From a virus, in the IMG/VR virus record IMGVR_UViG_3300037189_017940, positions 1 to 44,914 of that record: DNA of 44,914 nt. One strand, 5' to 3'. A model generated the notes under the pieces. It ran no database searches. It had not been told where the DNA came from and saw only the letters and a list, made by a program, of their open reading frames with translations. Below, one piece after another: positions 39,204-44,914 of the stretch. The translations under genes were made by a program, and so were the position numbers. Each line of letters begins with the position of its first letter. Position 1 is the stretch's first letter.

Positions 39204-39728
39204 ATGCACAACAGCTATTACGTAAAAATTCTTTGTTCAACAACTCCAAATAATCATTGTGAAATTTGTTCTTATAGTCCTCCTCAACCAATTTCTATAA
39301 CTTGTTATGTACAATTAAATGGAACAGGTGTAGAAACTTGCCCTAGTTGTGGACGAATGTGTAAAGCAGTAATGCATTACGTAAATTTAGAACCAATTTC
39401 ATCTGATAATCCAGATGTATTAAAGGGAGGAACCGAATATCGCAAGCTACCTAAAAATGGGGAGCATACTTTAACAACACCATTTAGGTCTACTAAGAAA
39501 CTTCAATTAGAAATGCCGCCACCAACCCACCCCACTATTTATTGGAGAGATAACTATTGGGAAGAATGGTACGAAAACAATCCAGATAAACCTGTTAATG
39601 ATATCCTTCCAGAGCATTATCATAGTAGACCAGTTAATCTTCCTAAGAAAAAAACTACTCAACCAGTTCAACGTAAGAATAAAGCAGATAATGTTCAAAA
39701 AGCTTTCCTAGCTTTATTTAAAGATTAG
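39204..39728 (+). CDS. Zinc-ribbon-type protein with Pro-rich middle
   Basis: 174 residues. Cys pairs: HCEIC (19-22 region) and CPSCGRMC (46-53), plus Cys34, giving a likely metal site. A Pro-rich stretch follows (MPPPTHPTIYWRDNYWEEWY). The C-terminus is basic, then ends VQKAFLALFKD, a hydrophobic tip that could dock to a partner as SSB tips do; that is inference. It lies between polymerase and SNF2 helicase genes, so a replication or transcription role is plausible. Confidence 0.68.
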   Translation: MHNSYYVKILCSTTPNNHCEICSYSPPQPISITCYVQLNGTGVETCPSCGRMCKAVMHYVNLEPISSDNPDVLKGGTEYRKLPKNGEHTLTTPFRSTKKLQLEMPPPTHPTIYWRDNYWEEWYENNPDKPVNDILPEHYHSRPVNLPKKKTTQPVQRKNKADNVQKAFLALFKD

Positions 39729-39758
39729 TTGACAAATAAGTGTACCGTGTGCTATGCG
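39729..39758 (+). promoter_or_regulatory. Weak promoter-like site before the helicase gene
   Basis: TTGACA (39729-39734), 18-bp spacer, TATGCG (39753-39758). The -10 is poor. An alternating GCGCGCGCG follows. Listed because the -35 is perfect and the spacer fits this phage's early promoters. Confidence 0.4.
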
Positions 39759-39781
39759 CGCGCGTTCCTAATATACATGCA

Positions 39782-39831
39782 ATATAGACCGATAAAAGCA
39801 ACTTTATGACTTGCAATTTATCGGTCTATAT
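39782..39831. promoter_or_regulatory. 15-bp inverted repeat, operator or RNA hairpin in the helicase promoter
   Basis: ATATAGACCGATAAA (39782-39796) and TTTATCGGTCTATAT (39817-39831), perfect arms with a 20-base loop. The right arm fills almost exactly the spacer between the -35 (39811) and -10 (39834) of the next promoter. A protein bound here would block that promoter; as RNA it would form a strong hairpin from upstream transcription. Confidence 0.75.
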
Positions 39832-39839
39832 GCGATAAT
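39811..39839 (+). promoter_or_regulatory. Leaderless promoter of the SNF2 helicase gene
   Basis: TTGCAA (39811-39816), 17-bp spacer, GATAAT (39834-39839). ATG 39847 lies seven bases later, with no Shine-Dalgarno. This decides against the longer reading that starts at TTG 39811, which would lie inside the promoter itself. Confidence 0.72.
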
Positions 39840-39846
39840 TAATTGT

Positions 39847-41337
39847 ATGCCAAAATTTACGTTACAAAAAGCCTATCAAAATTTAGCGGCTGAAAAGGTT
39901 TCCCGTGCTAATAAGAAACAATCTAATGTAGATTCTGATGGATATGATTTTTCTGTTAAGTTTCCTACCGTTTATAACTATCAAAAAAAGGGAGTAGAGT
40001 TTCTTTCTGATAAAACTTTAAACCGTAGAATCTTGGCTGATGATATGGGACTCGGTAAAACTTTACAAGTCTTAGCTTCTTTTGATAAACAGACTGAAGA
40101 TAGTTCTGGCCGACTTTTAATTGTAACTACTAAAAATGCTAAAGCTACTTGGCGAAAAGAAATTAAAAAATGGCTAGGTAAGGATGCGGCTATTATTGAA
40201 GCTTCTCAAGGTTTATTAGAAGCCACTAGAATAGTTATGATGGAAAAAGCTCCTATCGTTTCTGTTAACTTTGAAAGTATTCCTAGTTTAATTGGACTTT
40301 TACAGTCTCAGCATTGGGATTATATAGTTGTAGACGAAGCCCACAAGCTTAGAAATAGAGATACCAAAATGTATAAAGCTTGTGCGGAATTGTTTAGACA
40401 TTTTCAAATGGTTCCACTTAAATTGGTTACCGGTACTCCTTTAATTAATTCCCCAAGAGATTTGTATTCTTTGCTTCATTTACTTTATCCTTCTTCTTTT
40501 ACTTCCGAAGAAAGATGGATTAATGAACATTTTAAAGTTGTTGATGATGGTCCGCGAACTAAAAAATCATATACCCACCGTTCGCCTAAGCAATTTAAAG
40601 AATATATGTCTCGATATATGCTTAGACGAATTAAAGAAGATGTTTTAGATTTGCCAGATCTTCGAGAAATTACGGTACCTATTGAACTTGAGGGTGATCA
40701 AGCTAAGTATTACAATATGATTCGCGACTCGTTTAGAGCTGAATTTGAAGGTAAAGAATCTATCAGCGCTAGTATCTTAATTGCTCAAGTGGGCAGACTT
40801 AAACAAGTAGCCTTATCTTTAGGATTATGGCATGGCCCATCTTGTGAAGGTGCCAAAACTGAAAAGATTATGGAGATCTTGGAAGAGTCAGAAGAAGATG
40901 AAAAGTTTGTAATTACTTCTATGTACGCTGATTATCTTCGCCCATTAGCTAAGAAGCTAGAAGAAAAAGGATATAAAGTTTGTTGTTTAACTGGACGTTC
41001 CACCACTGACGAACGATTTAACATGGAAAAGAATTTTAATGACCCCAATTCTGGCATTAAAGTATTTCTTTTCTCTACAAAAGCAGGTGGGGAGTCTTTA
41101 ACTTTAACAGCCGCAAGTACAATTATCTTTACAGATAAGCCGTGGACTGATGCCGCAGTTAAACAAGCTATTGGACGTATTAATCGTATCGGCCAAAATA
41201 AGAAGATGACCGCAATTACTCTTCAAGCCGTTAATACAGTAGAAGAGTGGATTGAATCTATTATCGAAATGAAAGCCGCTATGTTTAATGAAAGTATTCC
41301 TGTTACGTTAGTTCGACGAATGTTGTTTGGAGAATAA
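39847..41337 (+). CDS. SNF2-family DNA helicase/translocase
   Basis: 496 residues from ATG 39847. Motifs in order: Q-like YNYQKKGVEFL, motif I DDMGLGKT (about 66-73), motif II DEAHKLRN (DEAH), motif III GTPLIN, then C-terminal lobe with STKAGGESLTLTAA (motif V) and QAIGRINRIGQ (motif VI, two Arg). Phage SNF2 proteins act as translocases in replication or transcription remodelling. No nuclease is fused. It is expressed from its own leaderless promoter. Confidence 0.92.
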   Translation: MPKFTLQKAYQNLAAEKVSRANKKQSNVDSDGYDFSVKFPTVYNYQKKGVEFLSDKTLNRRILADDMGLGKTLQVLASFDKQTEDSSGRLLIVTTKNAKATWRKEIKKWLGKDAAIIEASQGLLEATRIVMMEKAPIVSVNFESIPSLIGLLQSQHWDYIVVDEAHKLRNRDTKMYKACAELFRHFQMVPLKLVTGTPLINSPRDLYSLLHLLYPSSFTSEERWINEHFKVVDDGPRTKKSYTHRSPKQFKEYMSRYMLRRIKEDVLDLPDLREITVPIELEGDQAKYYNMIRDSFRAEFEGKESISASILIAQVGRLKQVALSLGLWHGPSCEGAKTEKIMEILEESEEDEKFVITSMYADYLRPLAKKLEEKGYKVCCLTGRSTTDERFNMEKNFNDPNSGIKVFLFSTKAGGESLTLTAASTIIFTDKPWTDAAVKQAIGRINRIGQNKKMTAITLQAVNTVEEWIESIIEMKAAMFNESIPVTLVRRMLFGE

Positions 41338-41340
41338 ATA

Positions 41341-41598
41341 ATGGCACCCATAAGTTTGCTACATGCTCGCATTACTAGACCAGAAGAACTTTTGGCCTCA
41401 GATGAACTTGGTTATTTTGTTTTCATTGGAGTTATAGGTGGAAAATATAAATTCTATGAAAAAGTAGGGTTAAATCACGTAACTTTACACTGGCAGACAG
41501 TTAACCACCTGATTAATACTTTAGGTGCGACTAGACCAAATACCGACACTAACCCGGAATTACTAAATGCCACGTTTACACTAACTAAAATTCGATAA
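41341..41598 (+). CDS. Small hypothetical protein
   Basis: 85 residues, starting four bases after the helicase stop (AATAAATAATG region). Contains EELLASDELGYFVFIGVIGG and a hydrophobic middle, but no clear membrane helix. No family recognised. Confidence 0.65.
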   Translation: MAPISLLHARITRPEELLASDELGYFVFIGVIGGKYKFYEKVGLNHVTLHWQTVNHLINTLGATRPNTDTNPELLNATFTLTKIR

Positions 41599-41600
41599 AC

Positions 41601-41744
41601 ATGAAAGAAAGTCAAAAAGATCCCCACCAGACTATGTATATATTTATACTGGTTATGTTGTTTGTTTTATCTAGCTTAATGGCTATCGCAGAGAAAAATG
41701 GTATGTTCTTTAAGGAACCGGTGAACTGTTATGAGAACTATTAA
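41601..41744 (+). CDS. Single-helix membrane protein (47 aa)
   Basis: It has a polar N-terminus of about 11 residues and one strong hydrophobic helix (MYIFILVMLFVLSSLMAIA, 12-30), then a polar tail with Cys ending NCYENY. It overlaps the next gene by 14 bases. Small phage inner-membrane proteins of this shape include superinfection-exclusion and holin or antiholin proteins; no assignment is justified. Confidence 0.68.
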   Translation: MKESQKDPHQTMYIFILVMLFVLSSLMAIAEKNGMFFKEPVNCYENY

Positions 41745-42060
41745 TGTCTACGTAACTAGGAAAGATATTTTGGAAGGTAAGTGCATGGCATACTCCTGTC
41801 CAATTGCCTTAGCCGTAAACAGGGCATTAAAAAGAAGCGGCTATGCTCATTATGAATGTACTGTTAATCAAATTAACATAAATATTTATTATGGAAAAAA
41901 TCTTTTATTCCATAGGATAGAGCCACCATATAAGTGTGCGCATTTTATAAATATGTTTGATAGCTTTCTTGAGGAAGATAAGAAGCAAGCTAAGCCATTT
42001 AAATTTTCTTTTCAGATTCCAGATCCGATAGAGGTAAAAAATGTATTTTCAAAAGATTAA
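41731..42060 (+). CDS. CP-I/V family small protein, paralogue 1 of 4
   Basis: 109 residues. It starts INVYVTRKDILEGKC, then YSCPIALAVNRALKRSGY (22-39), HFINMFDSF and PFKFSFQI near the end. The same blocks occur in the proteins at 42303, 43011 and 686. The CP-I-A helix segment and the VT-x-x-D-I-x-x-G start suggest a small alpha/beta fold with one or two conserved Cys. No function is known to me. The gene lies in a chain of overlapping small genes. Confidence 0.85.
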   Translation: MRTINVYVTRKDILEGKCMAYSCPIALAVNRALKRSGYAHYECTVNQININIYYGKNLLFHRIEPPYKCAHFINMFDSFLEEDKKQAKPFKFSFQIPDPIEVKNVFSKD

Positions 42061-42313
42061 TAGTGGGGTATTTGCTTACGGCATAGGCCCACAAAAAGGA
42101 ACATTATTCGTCCGAAGAACTAAAGGTGCTGTTAAAGAATCCTTTAGTTTCTCACTTATGGTTTATCCGGCTAATATTTGTGCTGTAGAGCCAGATAAAT
42201 TTCACGGTTCATTAAATGATTGTATTTCTGCTATTGAAAGATTTGCTGGAAATATTAATCATTTTTATGTAGAGGCATTTAAGAAATGCTTGGAGGATTT
42301 AGATGCAGACTAG
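42041..42313 (+). CDS. Small hypothetical protein
   Basis: 90 residues; AGAGGT six bases before the ATG; overlaps the previous gene by 20 bases and the next by 11. Alpha/beta composition (GTLFVRRTKGAVKESFSFSL then a helix CISAIERFAGNINHFYVEAF). Unknown. Confidence 0.68.
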   Translation: MYFQKINSGVFAYGIGPQKGTLFVRRTKGAVKESFSFSLMVYPANICAVEPDKFHGSLNDCISAIERFAGNINHFYVEAFKKCLEDLDAD

Positions 42314-42620
42314 CCCACTGGAAAAAGTACATTTTTACGTAACTCAAAAAGACCTTAAAAAAGGAATAAAATATAATTGTGATAAATGTCCCGTGGCTAG
42401 ATCTATTAAACGAAGGCTTAAACATAGAAATATAATTTATATAGCAGTAACTCCTAGCTTTGTTACCTTTATATGTAGTGATTCTACGGTTGTGACCAAT
42501 CCTTTGCCAGAAAAAGTTAGAGATTTTATAATCAATTTTGATAACATGGGTAAACATTCTGTAAAATCATTTAGGTTTTATTTGGAGTTTGATGAATCGT
42601 TTGTGGCTGAATTAAAATGA
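42303..42620 (+). CDS. CP-I/V family small protein, paralogue 2 of 4 (divergent)
   Basis: 105 residues: VHFYVTQKDLKKG, CDKCPVARSIKRRLK, FIINFDNMG, SFRFYLEFDE. It keeps the block order but is more basic than its relatives and has a short N-terminal extension. TGGAGG lies seven bases upstream of the ATG. Overlaps next gene by ATGA. Confidence 0.83.
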   Translation: MQTSPLEKVHFYVTQKDLKKGIKYNCDKCPVARSIKRRLKHRNIIYIAVTPSFVTFICSDSTVVTNPLPEKVRDFIINFDNMGKHSVKSFRFYLEFDESFVAELK

Positions 42621-42832
42621 AAACATTAACCAAAGTACCGACTACACTTTCAGTTAGAACTGAACTTTCAGTAACTGGAATTGAAACGATAAATGGAGTT
42701 GAATGCCTAGTGGGGGATAATTTATCTACCTACCAAACTAGGCATAAAATATTTGCGGTGTTTAATGGGGTTAGATACTTGACTGACATTAAATACAAAG
42801 ATTTCAAAACAATGGTGGAAAAATACAAATGA
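42617..42832 (+). CDS. Small beta-rich hypothetical protein
   Basis: 71 residues with strands LSVRTELSVTGIETINGVE and KIFAVFNGVRYLTDIKYKDF. ATGA overlaps on both sides. Looks like a small barrel, but no family is recognised. Confidence 0.66.
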   Translation: MKTLTKVPTTLSVRTELSVTGIETINGVECLVGDNLSTYQTRHKIFAVFNGVRYLTDIKYKDFKTMVEKYK

Positions 42833-43014
42833 TATCTATTACAATCTACGGATTAGCTTGCGAAGATCAATTAGATCTTATGCAATGGGGTCACGTTCAT
42901 TATCCAAACGCTAACATAAAGCATTACTACGATATTAACGATGAATGTCATTTAGAAATTAAAGGAACTTTGTCAGAGTGTGCTGGAATTTGTGCCCATT
43001 TGGAGACATTATGA
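42829..43014 (+). CDS. Small hypothetical protein with several Cys and His
   Basis: 61 residues: ISITIYGLACEDQLDL, then HVHYPNANIKHYY and CHLEIKGTLSECAGICAHLE. Four Cys and five His suggest metal binding, unproven. The C-terminal strand-helix unit resembles the 38708 product. Coupled by ATGA overlaps. Confidence 0.66.
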   Translation: MISITIYGLACEDQLDLMQWGHVHYPNANIKHYYDINDECHLEIKGTLSECAGICAHLETL

Positions 43015-43370
43015 AAGAACCTAGATTTAGAACTGCCTTAAAGCTTAATGTTTACGTTACTAAGAAAGACATTAAAGAAGGAAATCCGTGTAAAGGTTAT
43101 TCTTGTCCTATCTCTAATGCTGTTAATAGGATTCTTAAAAAGAATGGGTATCATTGTATTTATGTATTCTCTAATGTTGTGGGGATACATTTCTACACTC
43201 ACGATAAAGATTTAGAAGCTAAGAGATTGTTTTCTGTAGAAGTGCCGCCTAAATGTTGTGTCTTCATAGAAGACTATGATACAACTAAAATAAACAAATG
43301 CTACCCCTTTAGATTTGTGTTAGAAATTGATGCTCTTCAACTAGCAATCCTTGAGGGAACTAAAAAATGA
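43011..43370 (+). CDS. CP-I/V family small protein, paralogue 3 of 4
   Basis: 119 residues from ATG 43011 (GGAG six bases upstream, ATGA overlap); the GTG at 42978 is rejected as too deep in the previous gene. Blocks: LNVYVTKKDIKEGNPC, YSCPISNAVNRILKKNGY, CVFIEDYDTT, PFRFVLEID. Closest in sequence to the 41731 product (VYVT-K-D-I, YSCPI, AVNR-x-LK), pointing to a fairly recent duplication. Confidence 0.85.
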   Translation: MKEPRFRTALKLNVYVTKKDIKEGNPCKGYSCPISNAVNRILKKNGYHCIYVFSNVVGIHFYTHDKDLEAKRLFSVEVPPKCCVFIEDYDTTKINKCYPFRFVLEIDALQLAILEGTKK

Positions 43371-44476
43371 ACAAAACAACTATTGAGCAAGCACAAGAGA
43401 TTATTTATGGCGATCGAGAAAAGACTTACGGCAACCCATCCGAAAATCTAGATAAGATTGCTAAGATATGGGAAACTATTTTTGGTATACCAGTTACTAA
43501 AGAACAAGTATGTTGGGCTATGGTCGGGTTAAAGATGGCGCGCGCATCTAATCCTAATGCAGAACGCCATAAAGATAATGAAATAGATGCTATTGGTTAT
43601 CTGGCATTGATTGATAGGATTAATGTTTGCCCTTCAGTTACAGTTAAACCAGAAAATTTTATAGAACAAGAAAACAGATTTAAGATTCCAGATTCAGTAG
43701 TTCCCATTGAAGCTGAATGGCCTTCACTTGGTGAATTTATGTCTTTTACTTTTAACTCAAATTCAATATCTAGGGTACAAAATCCTACAACTAAACATAA
43801 ATTGGTATCTTTTTTTGAAGAGCAAAATGAGTATTACCAACCAATTTTTCCTGAAATTTTTATATCTGATAAAAATTGGATAGACATTAAAAAACATTTA
43901 GAAGATTTTTATGATATTATTTTTTCTTTTGGAGATTTTAATGGTATCATATTCCCTTTTGTAGAACACGGAAATCTGTCAGAATCCATTTGCACTAAAT
44001 ACGATTTAATTTATATTAAGCTTGTGGGTTACATCCATAAAAGTGTTTTGGATGTTATAGAAGATAAAATTCATGAAATGCTTATTCCAATAGAAACGAA
44101 TGTAACTGGAATTTCTGATAAATTGGTTTACGCTATACACTTAAAAGGTTATTTGACCCACTATTTTACATTAAAATCAAATAACTATAATTTCCATAGA
44201 CTGTTTACTTATGCATTTGAAAGAGCAAATAAACTTTATGCTTCTTTTGTAGTAGCCAAATTATACGATAAAGCTAAAAACTCCGTTACGGAAGTTTTGT
44301 TCTATTCTTATAATAGAGGGGGGAACAATACTAAAACTTTGAAATTTGAGGATGGTTCTGCGGGTAAGTATCATGTAGATAAAGTTTTAGTAAAAAGTAT
44401 TACTAAACATTGTTTTTTATCTATTTCAATAGATAATTTTGATAGAATTTTAACGTGGGTTAAAGATAGTGAATAA
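43367..44476 (+). CDS. DUF6378-like N-terminal domain fused to a large unknown domain
   Basis: 369 residues. Residues 1-85 match the pattern of phage proteins of the DUF6378 type: IIYGDREKTYGNPSENLDKI, then a helical core and HKDNEIDAIGYLALIDRI. That domain normally stands alone at about 80-130 residues and its helical, acidic pattern recalls MazG-like folds, though no activity is established. The remaining 280 residues are unrecognised and more AT-rich in codons (long runs of ATT, TTT, AAT). A genuine fusion of two domains is the simplest reading. Confidence 0.75.
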   Translation: MNKTTIEQAQEIIYGDREKTYGNPSENLDKIAKIWETIFGIPVTKEQVCWAMVGLKMARASNPNAERHKDNEIDAIGYLALIDRINVCPSVTVKPENFIEQENRFKIPDSVVPIEAEWPSLGEFMSFTFNSNSISRVQNPTTKHKLVSFFEEQNEYYQPIFPEIFISDKNWIDIKKHLEDFYDIIFSFGDFNGIIFPFVEHGNLSESICTKYDLIYIKLVGYIHKSVLDVIEDKIHEMLIPIETNVTGISDKLVYAIHLKGYLTHYFTLKSNNYNFHRLFTYAFERANKLYASFVVAKLYDKAKNSVTEVLFYSYNRGGNNTKTLKFEDGSAGKYHVDKVLVKSITKHCFLSISIDNFDRILTWVKDSE

Positions 44477-44494
44477 TCTTTAATTATCTAACTG

Positions 44495-44524
44495 TAGACA
44501 GAGAATTCAACAGTGGGGTATAAT
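44495..44524 (+). promoter_or_regulatory. Promoter of the junction-spanning operon
   Basis: TAGACA (44495-44500), 18-bp spacer, TATAAT (44519-44524). Unlike other early promoters it has a leader of about 55 bases, holding a spaced inverted repeat AGTGGGT (44530-44536) and ACCCACT (44560-44566) that could fold in the 5' mRNA. AAAGGA follows before the ATG at 44587. Confidence 0.75.
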
Positions 44525-44586
44525 GTAATAGTGGGTGACATAGATACACAATCAAAGTTACCCACTAAAGGAAACTAACAAAACAA

Positions 44587-44874
44587 ATGTTAACTCTTAA
44601 AACGACCGAAGAAGGTAATAATATTCTTAAAGTATCAGAAATTGGTGCTTATGATTTTTCTTTATGCGTTCAATATATAGAAGATTATGGATTCTTCTAT
44701 GACTTTAGCACAGGTGAATCTAAAATTGTTCTAACTGAAGATAAAGGTGATGCTGATGATCTTCGTAGTTTTGTAAAATCTTTGGCTAACGAAGATACCG
44801 AAGAATATAATACTTTGGTTAACGAAGTTCTTCCGGAAGTAGAGAAGTTTATTAACGAAGTGGAGCCAAATTAA
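44587..44874 (+). CDS. Small acidic hypothetical protein
   Basis: 95 residues, very acidic (DKGDADDLRS, ANEDTEEYNTLV) with predicted strands early (NILKVSEIGAYDFSLCVQYI) and a helix at the end. An acidic, DNA-mimic-like charge is possible but not shown. Its TAA overlaps the start of the small gene that crosses the circle junction. Confidence 0.72.
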   Translation: MLTLKTTEEGNNILKVSEIGAYDFSLCVQYIEDYGFFYDFSTGESKIVLTEDKGDADDLRSFVKSLANEDTEEYNTLVNEVLPEVEKFINEVEPN

Positions 44875-44914
44875 TGAGAGTTACTTTACCTGCAATGAGA
44901 GTTACTTTACCTGC
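44873..44914. repeat. Right copy of the 42-base terminal overlap
   Basis: Identical to bases 1-42: two tandem 21-bp units. See the left copy. It marks the point where the circular genome was opened. Confidence 0.9.
44875..44914 (+). CDS. Start of the junction-spanning small gene (partial)
   Basis: The first 13 codons (MRVTLPA repeated) of the protein continued at 2-184. Cut by the window edge. TAATG overlap with the gene ending at 44874 and GTGGAG ten bases upstream support this start. Confidence 0.7.

Noticed and set aside
39811-39846. TTG start 12 codons before the SNF2 helicase ATG
   Set aside because: These bases are the promoter -35, spacer and -10; transcription most likely begins after them.

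Overview
The window looks like the complete genome of a tailed, siphovirus-like lytic phage. It holds a full terminase-portal-scaffold-capsid-connector-tail series and a phage replication module, with no bacterial housekeeping genes. The first 42 bases recur exactly as the last 42 (two copies of a 21-bp unit), and one small gene runs across that junction, so the sequence is best read as a circular or circularly permuted genome of about 44.87 kb. Base composition is AT-rich and codon use favours AGA, TTA and ATA. Promoters resemble sigma-70 sites. The host cannot be fixed from the sequence; an AT-rich bacterium is all I can support. There is no integrase.

Layout. (1) 41.3 kb to the end, continuing to 1.5 kb through the junction: a rightward run of small accessory genes, including four paralogues of a VT-x-x-D-I / CP-I/V protein family. 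(2) 2.0-3.8 kb: four small unknown genes bounded by hairpin terminators, with less AT-biased codons. (3) 3.8-4.9 kb: about 1.1 kb of non-coding DNA with dyads, a long stem-loop and an iteron cluster (TTTACCCGT and variants), the best replication-origin candidate. (4) 4.9-27.8 kb: the rightward late operon. It runs from a sigma-like factor through small and large terminase, portal, scaffold, capsid, decoration, a TPR glycosyltransferase, a two-helix membrane protein, connector, stopper, tail terminator, tail tube, frameshifted tail chaperones, a short tape measure, baseplate proteins, fibre and a beta-helix spike. (5) 27.9-30.6 kb: a tight leftward operon of nine small unknown genes. (6) 30.6-33.0 kb: two iterons, then a leftward primase-helicase with a small downstream gene. 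(7) 33.1-41.3 kb: the rightward replication and recombination module. It has an XRE repressor, RuvC-like resolvase, Cas4/RecB-like nuclease, Sak4-like ATPase, SSB-like protein, a tRNA(CAU) most like tRNA-Ile2, a UDG-like/DNA polymerase I fusion, a zinc protein and a SNF2 helicase.

How it fits together. The XRE protein probably sets early transcription from a divergent promoter pair whose -35 boxes form an inverted repeat. Several early operons start at promoters 7-14 bp before the ATG with no Shine-Dalgarno, so their mRNAs are leaderless or nearly so. The late operon begins with a sigma-like protein that may switch on morphogenesis. The tRNA would help translate ATA-rich phage mRNA. No endolysin is recognisable. 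The strongest leads are the four-copy protein family, the two-site iteron system, the leaderless promoter set, the glycosyltransferase inside the head operon and a strong genome-wide excess of CCCACT/AGTGGG.
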